Shown: positions 23,227 to 31,190, numbered from the stretch's first letter. The stretch: DNA of 35,492 nucleotides from Clostridiales bacterium (GCA_004557655.1 SFGJ01000016.1:1-35492), one strand, 5' to 3'. A program made the numbers and translations. The notes: generated by a model not told the origin, from the sequence alone.

Positions 23227-24018
23227 ATGCATATCATCGCTGTAGACGACGAGCGCCTGGCACTGGAAGTTCTTCAGGACGCCATCGAAAAAGCCGTACC
23301 CGAGGCGAGGGTCCGTGGTTTCCGCGATCCGGCGGAGGCAGAGGCATATGTGCGCAGTAATGGGTGCGATGTGGCGTTTTTGGATATCAAAATGCGAGGG
23401 GTGACCGGCCTTGAGCTGGCCAAGCGGTTTAAGGACATCCGGGGTGAGATGAATATCGTGTTTGTCACAGGCTATTCCGAATACTTGCTGGACGCCTTCC
23501 GTTTGTATGCCAGCGACTATATTCTCAAGCCGGCGACTCCCGAGGCGGTAGCCCGCGCCATGGAGCATCTGCGCTGCCCTATCCGTCCAAAACAGGAAAA
23601 GCACATCCGTTTCCAGTGCTTCGGTAATTTTGAGGTCTTTGCCGATGGACACCCCCTGGTCTTCAGGCGCATCAAGACAAAGGAGCTCCTGGCCTATCTG
23701 GTGGATCGCATGGGCGCAGGAGTTACCATGGGTGAGCTGGCATCTGTTCTTTGGGAGGATGGCCCGGACACCCTCTCCCGCCAGAGCAACCTCCGCAATC
23801 TGATCAGTGATCTGAAGAAAACGCTGTCCGAAGCCGATGCAGAGCATGTCATTCTGAAAAGCCGCAATACCATTGCAATCGACCGTGATGCCGTGGACTG
23901 TGACTATTATGATTTTCTGCGGCATATCCCTTATGCCGTCAACTGTTATCAGGGCGAGTATATGGTTCAGTATTCCTGGGCGGAGTTGACCATCGCTACA
24001 CTGTCGGAGACAATTTGA
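23227..24018 (+). CDS. Response regulator with SARP-type winged-helix DNA-binding domain
   Basis: The 263-aa protein starts with a receiver domain (about 1-118): acidic pair VDDER, phospho-Asp in AFLDIKM (D53), and Lys in YILKPAT (K101). Residues ~125-225 form an OmpR/SARP-like winged helix: FQCFGNFEVFADG, FRRIKTKELLAYLVD, LASVLWED, then SNLRNLISDLKKTL. A short tail with YQGEYMVQYSWAE is the start of a bacterial transcriptional activation (BTAD) domain, which stops there. SARP proteins bind heptamer direct repeats at 11-bp spacing; such repeats (TGCAACA) lie upstream of the kinase gene and the peptidase gene, so they are the likely sites of this regulator. It forms a tight pair with the kinase gene. 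Confidence 0.9.
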   Translation: MHIIAVDDERLALEVLQDAIEKAVPEARVRGFRDPAEAEAYVRSNGCDVAFLDIKMRGVTGLELAKRFKDIRGEMNIVFVTGYSEYLLDAFRLYASDYILKPATPEAVARAMEHLRCPIRPKQEKHIRFQCFGNFEVFADGHPLVFRRIKTKELLAYLVDRMGAGVTMGELASVLWEDGPDTLSRQSNLRNLISDLKKTLSEADAEHVILKSRNTIAIDRDAVDCDYYDFLRHIPYAVNCYQGEYMVQYSWAELTIATLSETI

Positions 24019-24020
24019 CA

Positions 24021-24087
24021 AGCGCAAGACAGTCGGCGTAGGATGTCGGAGCAGAAGATGTCTGCTTTTTTCCGACTGTCAGGCGCT
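24021..24087 (+). terminator. Nested hairpins after the response regulator gene
   Basis: An inner stem AGCAGA/TCTGCT (24050-24055 with 24061-24066) is followed by TTTTT. It is enclosed by a perfect 9-bp stem GACAGTCGG/CCGACTGTC (24028-24036 with 24072-24080) and an outer AGCGC/GCGCT. Confidence 0.65.
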
Positions 24088-24182
24088 GAAAAATAGCTGC
24101 ATCCGTTGAGAAGGGAGCGGCGTTTTCCCCGGACAATATATTGCAAAGTGAAAGACTGAATCCTTGGATTTACGGTAAAATC

Positions 24183-24216
24183 TAAGCCTCCGGCAGAAAG
24201 CCGGAGGCTTAGCTTA
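24183..24216. terminator. Terminator between response regulator and malQ
   Basis: A 12-bp perfect stem (24183-24194 with 24200-24211) has a five-base loop. On the minus strand it is followed by GATTTTACC, which suits malQ. Confidence 0.75.
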
Positions 24217-24259
24217 TTTAAGACGGTTAGCGCTGCCGGAAATCGGCTTGGCGCACCGC

Positions 24260-25747
24260 TTACACCGCCTTTCTCCCGTATCTGCGTGCCAGCTCGGCGA
24301 TCTGGTGGGCCAGCTTTGCATTGAGCTGGCGCGGCAGGAGCCGCCACTGCCAGTTGCCGGAGAGAGTACCCGGGGCGTTGGTGCGAGCCTCGGCTCCTAA
24401 ACCCAGATAATCCTGCATCTGCGCCACAAACAACTCCGCCACGCTTCCCATACCGCCCCGAAGGATCCCCTGCAGGTACCCCTCGTCCTCATTCAGACCC
24501 AGGTATTTGACGGCAAAAGCCACATCCTCCGGGTCTGCCGTCTGCAGCCACGCAGACAGCGGCGCATTGTCATGGGTGCCGGTATAGCACACGCAGTGGG
24601 ACGAATATAGGTGCGGCAGATAATTGCTGGGTTCCCGGGAATCAAAGGCGAACTCCAGAACTTTCATACCCGGTAAACCAGAATCTGCCAGTAACTGCCG
24701 TACTTCCCGCGTGAGGTAACCCAGGTCCTCAGCGATGAATTGAATATGGGGAAACCAATTTACCAGCACGCCCACCAGATCCATACCCGGCCCTTTGACC
24801 CAGCGGCCGTTTTGTGCGGTGGCTTCACCGTAGGGCACTGCCCAGTAACTTTCAAAGCCCCGGAAATGATCCAAGCGGATCGCATCGAATAGTCTGGCGG
24901 CGCCGTCAATGCGGCGGATCCACCAGCCGTAGCCGTCCGACTTCATGGCATTCCAATCGTAGAGAGGATTGCCCCAGAGCTGGCCGCTTTCGCTGAAGCT
25001 GTCCGGAGGGACTCCGGCTACTTCCGTGGGATAACCTTTGCTGTCCAACTGAAAATACTGCGGCTCCACCCATACCTCGGCGCTGTCCATGGACACATAG
25101 ATCGGCAGGTCTCCGATGATGCCGATGCCCTGCTTGTGGGCGTAATCGCACAGGGCGTTCCACTGACGGAAGAACAGGAACTGGGCGTAGATGAGCGTGC
25201 GGATGTCCTCCGCCAGCATCCGGCGGTATTGCTCCATAGCCACAGGTTCCCGCAGGCGAATGGCATCGTCGGGCCATTGAGTCCACGGCTTCATGCCGAA
25301 GTGTGCCTTGACCGCCATGTACAGGGCATAGTCCGACAGCCAACGTGCGTTTTTCTCCATAAATGCCTGCACGGCCTCATGATCCCGCTCCCAGCCTCTT
25401 GCGGCGGCTTTTCGCAGGAGGGGAAAACGGTGGTTGTAGAGCGCCCCGTAATCCACACGGGATGGGTCGCTGCCCCAGTTGACGGAGGAGAGCTCCTCCC
25501 GGGTCAGCAAGCCGTCACGCAGCAGCAGCTCCGGATCAATGAAATATGGGTTGCCGGCATAGGTCGAAAAGCTCTGATAGGGGGAATCGCCGTATCCGGT
25601 AGGGCCTAAGGGCAGCATCTGCCACCAGGACTGTCCGGCTGCCTTGAGAAAGTCGATGAAGTCATAGGCCGCCTGCCCCAATGTGCCGATGCCGTAGGGG
25701 GAGGGCAGCGAAAAGATCGGCAGGATAATGCCGCAGGAACGTTTCAT
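24260..25747 (-). CDS. malQ: 4-alpha-glucanotransferase (amylomaltase)
   Basis: The 495-aa GH77 enzyme transfers alpha-1,4-glucan segments between malto-oligosaccharides in the cytoplasm. It has the family N-terminus GIILPIFSLPSPYGIGTLG, QMLPLGPTGYGDSPYQS, and GDLPIYVSMDSAEVW. The three catalytic acids lie in FDAIRLDHFRG (nucleophile Asp), FIAEDLGYLT (Glu) and YTGTHDNAPLSAW (Asp). Length is normal. The ATG at 25745-25747 follows GAGGTGA. This SD and the first five codons are duplicated directly upstream, creating a tiny frame that stops one base before the true start. There are no other glycogen or maltose genes in the window. Confidence 0.95.
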   Translation of the reverse strand: MKRSCGIILPIFSLPSPYGIGTLGQAAYDFIDFLKAAGQSWWQMLPLGPTGYGDSPYQSFSTYAGNPYFIDPELLLRDGLLTREELSSVNWGSDPSRVDYGALYNHRFPLLRKAAARGWERDHEAVQAFMEKNARWLSDYALYMAVKAHFGMKPWTQWPDDAIRLREPVAMEQYRRMLAEDIRTLIYAQFLFFRQWNALCDYAHKQGIGIIGDLPIYVSMDSAEVWVEPQYFQLDSKGYPTEVAGVPPDSFSESGQLWGNPLYDWNAMKSDGYGWWIRRIDGAARLFDAIRLDHFRGFESYWAVPYGEATAQNGRWVKGPGMDLVGVLVNWFPHIQFIAEDLGYLTREVRQLLADSGLPGMKVLEFAFDSREPSNYLPHLYSSHCVCYTGTHDNAPLSAWLQTADPEDVAFAVKYLGLNEDEGYLQGILRGGMGSVAELFVAQMQDYLGLGAEARTNAPGTLSGNWQWRLLPRQLNAKLAHQIAELARRYGRKAV

Positions 25748-25799
25748 ATCATGTCACCTCGCAGGAACGTTTCATATCATGTCACCTCGCAGGAACGTG
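25733..25799. repeat. 28-bp tandem duplication across the malQ start
   Basis: The unit 25733-25760 is repeated exactly at 25761-25788, followed by the first ~10 bases of a third copy (25789-25799). Each full copy contains the SD GAGGTGA and a CAT/ATG start with the first codons of malQ. Confidence 0.95.
25749..25775 (-). CDS. Eight-codon mini-cistron before malQ
   Basis: The upstream copy of the duplicated start reads ATG-AAA-CGT-TCC-TGC-GAG-GTG-ACA-TGA, that is MKRSCEVT. The first five residues equal the MalQ N-terminus. Its stop is one base before the malQ ATG (TGATATG), close enough for reinitiation. Whether it is translated is inferred only from the duplicated SD. Confidence 0.4.
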   Translation of the reverse strand: MKRSCEVT

Positions 25800-26086
25800 T
25801 TGTCCGCTCACCGGATGGCCGGCTCCGCGCTGAGGAGGATCCGGTGTTTTCCTCATCATACAGTATGGAGACGGATCTGGCAAGATGGCCCTGTTGATTT
25901 TGCGCCGCAGGATGCCCGGCGGCCTTGCCTGAGACATTTCCCACGCCTGTGCAGGTGCATTACTATAGTGGAAAGCGGAAAGTGTATATACCGCTGGATG
26001 CGGCCATTTTGGGCGATTGTGCTCCGAAATGACAACAAGGGGAAAAAGATTGCGGCGAAAACGTTAATAAAATGTGAAAAATCAAA
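25800..26086. other. Intergenic region between malQ and the ATP synthase operon
   Basis: Apart from the tail of the duplication and the operon promoter just to the right, I see no gene, hairpin with T-run or clear repeat here. A weak minus-strand TATGAT near 25856-25861 could be part of a malQ promoter. Confidence 0.4.
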
Positions 26087-26115
26087 TTGAAAAGCCCACG
26101 GATCTATGCTATACT
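26087..26115 (+). promoter_or_regulatory. ATP synthase operon promoter (TTGAAA-17-TATACT)
   Basis: TTGAAA at 26087-26092 and TATACT at 26110-26115 are 17 bp apart, about 70 bp before the first gene of the operon. Confidence 0.75.
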
Positions 26116-26187
26116 AAATTTGTTATTCTATGTTCAGCACCCAGTCCATGTGGGCGGAGAGGGTGAAGAACGGAGGGGAGGAGAGCA

Positions 26188-26520
26188 ATGCCTGTGGAAA
26201 CATACCTGCTGGCCGGGGGCATCGGCTTTATTTTCGGGTCATTGGTGGCCTTCGGGAATGTGCGGATCTTCCGGACTGGTGTGCGAAAAAACAGCGTTAA
26301 CGCCGTCATTGGGGCAAGCATGCTGCGGATGCTTGTGAATATTGCGGCTTTGGCGGTGGTGTATTTCACCAGGAATTTGCTGCCTCTTCCGTTTTATGGA
26401 ACCATCATAGGCACGGCTGTGGGCCTTTCGCTGATGGGTATCCTGCTGAACCTGAGATTGAGCAAGAAGCAACTGGAAGACCCGACAAAAAATCCCGAGT
26501 CAACTGACGGTAGGAATTGA
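26188..26520 (+). CDS. atpI: ATP synthase subunit I-like protein
   Basis: The small protein of 110 aa has four predicted membrane helices (LLAGGIGFIFGSLVAFG, LRMLVNIAALAVVYF, FYGTIIGTAVGLSLMGILL as the clearest) and a basic C-terminus ending in KKQLEDPTKN. Position first in an F-type ATP synthase operon, 17 bases before atpB, identifies it as AtpI-like. AtpI proteins help assemble the c-ring and are poorly conserved, so the name rests mainly on context. SD GGAGGGGAGGAG precedes the ATG. Confidence 0.75.
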   Translation: MPVETYLLAGGIGFIFGSLVAFGNVRIFRTGVRKNSVNAVIGASMLRMLVNIAALAVVYFTRNLLPLPFYGTIIGTAVGLSLMGILLNLRLSKKQLEDPTKNPESTDGRN

Positions 26521-26537
26521 GGTGAGAGAAACAACCT

Positions 26538-27209
26538 ATGGAAGAAACCAGTAATGTTCTATTCTCCATTGGCCCTCTGGAGGTGACGAGAACCGTTGTC
26601 ACCATGTGGGTTATCATCGCTGTGCTGGGACTGGTGTCGTGGCTGGCCACACGGCGGCTGAAAACGGTTCCCGGCCCTATTCAGAGCGCGGCGGAAATGG
26701 CGGTGGCCAAGCTGCAGGACTACTTTACCGGTACGATGGGGCGGCACAATGCCCGCCGGTATTTCCCGGTAATGGCGACTTTCTTTATATTCATCGTCAT
26801 CTGCAACTATTCCGGGCTTCTGCCCGGTGCGGGCCACGGCTTCGCCGTACCCACAGCCAGCCTGTCCACCACGGCGGGACTGGCCGTCATCGCCGCATTC
26901 ACCACCCATGTGGTGGGCGTGAAGCGCAGAGGTTTGTTGGGGTATCTGAAAACCTTCATTACGCCCTTTGCCCTGATGCTGCCTCTGAACCTCATTGAAC
27001 AGGTGGTGCGGCCCTTTTCCCTGGCGCTGCGACTGTACGGCAATGTGTACGGCGAGGAGATGGTCACCGAGCAGCTTGCCGGCATCTTCCCCCTGATACT
27101 ACCCATTATTATGCAGGTGATGAGCCTGCTGTTCTGCCTGATTCAGGCAGTGGTATTCACCATGCTGCTGTCCATCTATATTGAGGAGGCAGTGGGCGAA
27201 GAGGAGTAA
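26538..27209 (+). CDS. atpB: F-type ATP synthase subunit a
   Basis: The 223-aa membrane subunit forms the two half-channels next to the c-ring. The conserved helix has PFSLALRLYGNVYGEE with the essential Arg, preceded by LPLNLIEQVVRP. The C-terminal helices (IIMQVMSLLFCLIQAVVFTMLL, quoted here as two runs: IIMQVMSLLFC and LIQAVVFTMLL) fit the family. The usual FVICNYSGLLPG-like segment appears as IFIVICNYSGLLPG. The operon order atpI-atpB-atpE-atpF follows the standard one. Confidence 0.95.
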   Translation: MEETSNVLFSIGPLEVTRTVVTMWVIIAVLGLVSWLATRRLKTVPGPIQSAAEMAVAKLQDYFTGTMGRHNARRYFPVMATFFIFIVICNYSGLLPGAGHGFAVPTASLSTTAGLAVIAAFTTHVVGVKRRGLLGYLKTFITPFALMLPLNLIEQVVRPFSLALRLYGNVYGEEMVTEQLAGIFPLILPIIMQVMSLLFCLIQAVVFTMLLSIYIEEAVGEEE

Positions 27210-27278
27210 TCGACCACAAGAATTACGGTAAGAGAACGACAAAAAAATAGAATTTTAAAATTATTGGAGGAAACAGCT

Positions 27279-27509
27279 ATGACTTCATCCGCAATCATCG
27301 CACTGGCAGCCGCACTGGCAGTGGCACTGAGCACCATCGCCCCCGCTATCGCCCAGGGTCTCACCGCGTCCAAGGCCATGGAGGCTATTGCCCGCCAGCC
27401 TGAGGCTGCCGGCAATATCCGCTCCAGCATGATCATTTCCATGGCACTGATGGAGGCTCTGACCATTTATGGCCTGCTCATTGCCTTTATGCTGGTGGCA
27501 AAGGTCTGA
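27279..27509 (+). CDS. atpE: F-type ATP synthase subunit c
   Basis: The 76-aa hairpin subunit makes up the rotating ring. Helix 1 has TIAPAIAQGLTASKA with Gln26; the loop is ARQPEAAG; helix 2 has MALMEALTIYGLLIAF with the ion-carrying Glu59. The residue after the Glu is Ala, where Na+-binding c subunits have Ser or Thr. The sequence MEALTIYGL is the pattern known from chloroplast and cyanobacterial proton-driven rings, so H+ coupling is predicted. The ATG at 27279 is chosen because GGAGG lies eight bases before it. An in-frame upstream start is not supported. Confidence 0.95.
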   Translation: MTSSAIIALAAALAVALSTIAPAIAQGLTASKAMEAIARQPEAAGNIRSSMIISMALMEALTIYGLLIAFMLVAKV

Positions 27510-27543
27510 TCCCACAGATAGAAATAATAAGGAGGCACACGCT

Positions 27544-27984
27544 TTGAGCATTAATGTGTCAGAAGTGATTTGGACCATCGTTTGCTTCTTTGCGTTGCTG
27601 TTTGTGCTGAAGAAATTTTTGCTCGACCCTCTGGTGCGGTTTATGGATCAGCGCCAGTCATCCATCGACGCAGGTCTGGAAAAAGGCCGGGAGGCTCAGC
27701 GGATGAAGGAGGAGAGTGACGCTGCGCTGCGTGAGAGCTGGAAAGAGCGCGGTATAGAGGCAAAACAGCTTCTTGCAGAGGGAAAAGCTGCCGATGATAA
27801 GGAGCGTGTCTGGGTACTGGAGAATGCAAAAAAAGAGGCGGACCAGGCGCTGCGGGAGGCCCGGGAGCGTATTGACCGGGAACGGAACGAAGTACAGGCA
27901 GACGCAGCAGAGCAGATGCCGCAGTTGGTTTCTGCTTTGGCGCGGCAGCTCCTGAGTGGCGGTGCGGACAGAGAGGAGCGGTGA
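27544..27984 (+). CDS. atpF: F-type ATP synthase subunit b
   Basis: The 146-aa protein has one N-terminal membrane helix (EVIWTIVCFFALLFVLKKF) and a long charged coiled coil, the peripheral stalk form. The start codon is TTG at 27544: GGAGG lies eight bases before it and the protein then begins MSINVSEVIW. It is one of two b-like stalk helices in this operon; the second is the N-terminal part of the following fused protein, seven bases downstream. The two may form a mixed b/b' stalk. Confidence 0.9.
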   Translation: MSINVSEVIWTIVCFFALLFVLKKFLLDPLVRFMDQRQSSIDAGLEKGREAQRMKEESDAALRESWKERGIEAKQLLAEGKAADDKERVWVLENAKKEADQALREARERIDRERNEVQADAAEQMPQLVSALARQLLSGGADREER

Positions 27985-27991
27985 GGCTGGA

Positions 27992-30271
27992 ATGCATTTG
28001 AAAGATTTCTTATTTTCGGTAGCCAACTTCGTGATCCTGTTCGGTGCACTGTTTCTCATTACCCGCAAGATGATCGTCCGGATGTTTAAGGAACGCAAGG
28101 AAAAGATCATCCATGAGTTGGAGGAGTCCGCGCGGGCGGAGGAAAATTCTCTGGCAATCAAAACCCAGGTGAAACTGGAGCAGGAGCAGGCCCGACAGCA
28201 GGAGGAAGACCTGCTGGCAAATACCCGTCAGAAGGTGGAGGAGAACAGCGCTGCCTCCGCAGAAAGCAGTCAGGAGCAAGCCAATGTGCTGCGCCGGAAC
28301 GCGCAGGAGCGGGAGCGGCAGCTGCGCGCCATCATGCACGGGGAGGTCAGCGCCCAGGTGCTCCGTCAGGTAGCGGAGGAAACCGCAAAGGCGCTGCAAA
28401 AAGACGAGTTCGCACCGCAGCGCATTGCGCTGGTGGATGAGTTTATTCGGAAAACCAGAGAGGCAGTATCTGCCCGGCCCAGCGACATCCTGACCATGAT
28501 GGACGGGAAGAAGCTGGCAGTCACCGTTACCGGAGCCCAGCCCCTGACGCAGGAGCAGCTTATGGCACTGCGTCAGACCTTGAACGAAATTTTTATCTCC
28601 GCCTGCAAGGAGGCGGAGGGGGATGCCCCTGCCTGCAGCGAGGTCATTGACCTGTGCAGTGAGACGGACGAGAGCTTGGTTGCCGGTGTGCGCCTGCGTG
28701 TGGGCGACACCGTGTATGACGGATCTGTTGCCCGTCGCCTGGAGCGCATGGTCCGCGACGCGGAGCATGAAGGTAAGGACGGCCGGCCTGTGCTGGACGG
28801 TGTGCGGCAGGCCATCGGCTCGGCCGACAACTCCTTGGATATTTACCAGGTAGGTCAGGTCATCAGCGTGTCCGACGGTATCTGCCGTGTGGCGGGTCTG
28901 GCCGATGTTATGGCCGGCGAAATGGTGGAGTTAAAGGGTGACCTGCGCGGCATGGTCATGGACCTAGACAAGGACAATGTGGGCGTGGTGCTTTTGGGCC
29001 AGTTTGCCGGCATTCAGGAGGGCGACATCGTTCGCCGCACGGGACACATCATCGAAGTGCCTGTGGGCTACGGCATGAGCGGCCGTGTGGTGGATGCTCT
29101 GGGCCGTCCCTTGGACGGCAAGGGTCCCATTGTACCCGACGGCTATCGTGCCGTGGAGAGCCCTGCGCCCAGCGTGCTGCACCGGCAGGGCGTTACGGTG
29201 CCGCTGCAGACGGGTATCAAGGCAATCGACGCGCTGGTTCCCATTGGCCGTGGACAGCGTGAGCTGATTATCGGCGACCGCCAGACAGGTAAAACTGCTA
29301 TTGCCCTGGACGCTATCGTAAACCAGAAGGGCAAGGATGTGCTCTGTATTTACGTGGCCATCGGGCAGAAGGAGTCCACCGTGGCCAATGTAGTGCGCAG
29401 GCTGACAGAGCTGGGCGCTATGGACTACACCACCGTGGTGTGTGCCTCTGCCTCAGAGCCGGCACCTATGCTGTATATCGCGCCCTATGCCGGCGCGGCT
29501 ATCGGCGAATTCTTTATGTATCAGGGCAGAGATGTTCTCATCGTATATGACGACCTGAGCAAGCAGGCGGCGGCTTACCGCGAGATCTCCCTGCTGCTGC
29601 AGCGTCCCCCCGGACGCGAGGCCTATCCCGGCGATGTGTTCTATCTGCATTCCAGACTGCTGGAGCGTGCCGCCCGGTTGGATGCGGCCTCCGGCGGCGG
29701 GAGCATGACGGCTCTGCCCATCATCGAGACCCAGGCGGGCGACATTTCCGCCTACATCCCCACCAATGTCATCTCCATCACCGATGGTCAGATCTTCCTG
29801 GAGACGGGTCTGTTCCACTCCGGCATCCGGCCGGCTATCAATGTGGGCCTGTCCGTGTCCCGTGTGGGCGGCGCTGCCCAAATGCCTGCCATGAAGCAGG
29901 TGGCGGGCCGCCTTCGTACGGATCTGGCTCAGTACCGTGAGCTGGCGTCCTTTGCCCAATTTGGCTCCGAGCTGGATGCAGCCACCCAGTCTACCCTGTG
30001 TCGTGGCCAGCACATGACAGAGCTTTTGAAGCAGAATCAGTTCGCCGCCATGTCCGTGGAGGACCAGGTCATCGCCATCTTTGCCGCCAACGAGGGCTAT
30101 GCGGACGATGTGGAGCTGCAGGATATGGCCCGCTTCGAGCGGGAAGTGGTGGCCCATGTGAAGATGGCTATGCCGGAGCTAGTGGATGTGATCTGCGAGG
30201 GCAAGAAGATCCCTGCCGATATGCTGGATACTCTGCGGCAGACGCTCAAGAGCTTTAAGGAGTCCTTTTGA
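27992..30271 (+). CDS. atpA: Fused ATP synthase b'-delta(C-terminal)-alpha subunit
   Basis: The 759-aa single frame combines three subunits. Residues ~1-165: a b-like stalk with membrane helix (FLFSVANFVILFGALFLI) and coiled coil. Residues ~172-255: the delta C-terminal domain (KLAVTVTGAQPLTQEQ, then DESLVAGVRLRVGDTVYDGS and VARRLERM). Residues ~280-759: a complete alpha subunit (VGQVISVSDGICRVAGL, Walker A GDRQTGKT at 428-435, VYDDLSKQA, and the SVSRVGGAAQ region). The delta N-terminal domain, which normally binds the alpha N-terminus, is missing. No separate atpH exists in the operon. b-delta fusions are known from mycobacteria; adding alpha is unusual to my knowledge. An internal ATG (28748, residue 253) preceded by GGAG could yield a ~507-aa free alpha. 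SD GAGG precedes the main ATG. Confidence 0.93.
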   Translation: MHLKDFLFSVANFVILFGALFLITRKMIVRMFKERKEKIIHELEESARAEENSLAIKTQVKLEQEQARQQEEDLLANTRQKVEENSAASAESSQEQANVLRRNAQERERQLRAIMHGEVSAQVLRQVAEETAKALQKDEFAPQRIALVDEFIRKTREAVSARPSDILTMMDGKKLAVTVTGAQPLTQEQLMALRQTLNEIFISACKEAEGDAPACSEVIDLCSETDESLVAGVRLRVGDTVYDGSVARRLERMVRDAEHEGKDGRPVLDGVRQAIGSADNSLDIYQVGQVISVSDGICRVAGLADVMAGEMVELKGDLRGMVMDLDKDNVGVVLLGQFAGIQEGDIVRRTGHIIEVPVGYGMSGRVVDALGRPLDGKGPIVPDGYRAVESPAPSVLHRQGVTVPLQTGIKAIDALVPIGRGQRELIIGDRQTGKTAIALDAIVNQKGKDVLCIYVAIGQKESTVANVVRRLTELGAMDYTTVVCASASEPAPMLYIAPYAGAAIGEFFMYQGRDVLIVYDDLSKQAAAYREISLLLQRPPGREAYPGDVFYLHSRLLERAARLDAASGGGSMTALPIIETQAGDISAYIPTNVISITDGQIFLETGLFHSGIRPAINVGLSVSRVGGAAQMPAMKQVAGRLRTDLAQYRELASFAQFGSELDAATQSTLCRGQHMTELLKQNQFAAMSVEDQVIAIFAANEGYADDVELQDMARFEREVVAHVKMAMPELVDVICEGKKIPADMLDTLRQTLKSFKESF

Positions 30272-30305
30272 AAAAGAATAATTTGAGGAAAGGGGGGAAG
30301 ACAGA

Positions 30306-31178
30306 ATGGGCAGTATGCGTGAGATCCGGGCACGGATCAAGAGCGTGAAAAGTACCCAGCAGATCACCAAGACCATGAAAATGGTGGCCACGGCCAAGCT
30401 GCGGCGCACGCAAAACGGCCTCAACGGCATCCGGAGCTTCGCAGACAGAAGCCGACACATTCTCGGCGAGCTTATGGCCGGAGCGAACGGCGGATACGAA
30501 AACCAATTCTTGATTCCCCGGGGCGAGATCAAATCCGTTTGTTATGTGCTGTTCGTGGGTAACCGAGGGCTGTGCGGCGTGTATAACCACGCGGTGCTGC
30601 GCTATGCCCAGGAGCTTGTGCAGGCGGAAACAAGGCCCTGCACTGTGGTGGTTTGCGGCAGCTGGGGACGGGACATTATCGCTCAGTCCGGCCTGCCGGT
30701 GCGCCGCACCTTTGACGCCATCAGTGATACACCGGGTATGGCGGAGTCGCTGCCGGTGGCAGACTACCTCAAGCGTATGTATGTAAACGGCGAGGCGGAT
30801 GAGATCCACCTGGTCTACCAGCACTTCCGATCTGCCCTGCAGCAGGTGCCCGGTCAGGTACAGCTTCTGCCCGCCAATCTGGAAACGGAGGAGCGGGAGA
30901 GGGCCGGCAGTGATTATATCTTCGAGCCGGACGCAAAGAGCGTGCTGGAAAATATGGTGCAGCTCTACTTGAACAATATGGTCTTTTCGGTTCTGCTGGA
31001 GGCCAAGGTCAGCGAGCAGGCCTCACGAATGGCAGCCATGAGCGCGGCCACCGACGCCACCACCGAGCTGATAGCAGACCTGAGCCTGCAGCTCAACCGT
31101 GTGCGCCAGGCCGCCATCACTACCGAGATCGCCGAGATCGTCGGCGGCGCCAACGCCTTGAAAAAGGCAAAAATGTGA
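30306..31178 (+). CDS. atpG: F-type ATP synthase subunit gamma
   Basis: The 290-aa central shaft has the typical N-terminus MREIRARIKSVKSTQQITK followed by MKMVATAKLRR, and a C-terminus with SAATDATTELIADLSLQLN and RQAAITTEIAEIVGGANAL. Length agrees with the family. SD AGGAAAGGGGGG precedes the ATG. It lies 34 bases after the fused alpha gene and 12 bases before atpD. Confidence 0.96.
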   Translation: MGSMREIRARIKSVKSTQQITKTMKMVATAKLRRTQNGLNGIRSFADRSRHILGELMAGANGGYENQFLIPRGEIKSVCYVLFVGNRGLCGVYNHAVLRYAQELVQAETRPCTVVVCGSWGRDIIAQSGLPVRRTFDAISDTPGMAESLPVADYLKRMYVNGEADEIHLVYQHFRSALQQVPGQVQLLPANLETEERERAGSDYIFEPDAKSVLENMVQLYLNNMVFSVLLEAKVSEQASRMAAMSAATDATTELIADLSLQLNRVRQAAITTEIAEIVGGANALKKAKM

Positions 31179-31190
31179 TAGGAGTCTACT

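Noticed and set aside
25733..25799. CRISPR-like array
   Set aside because: The repeats are directly adjacent with no spacers, so this is a plain tandem duplication. No CRISPR array is seen anywhere in the window.
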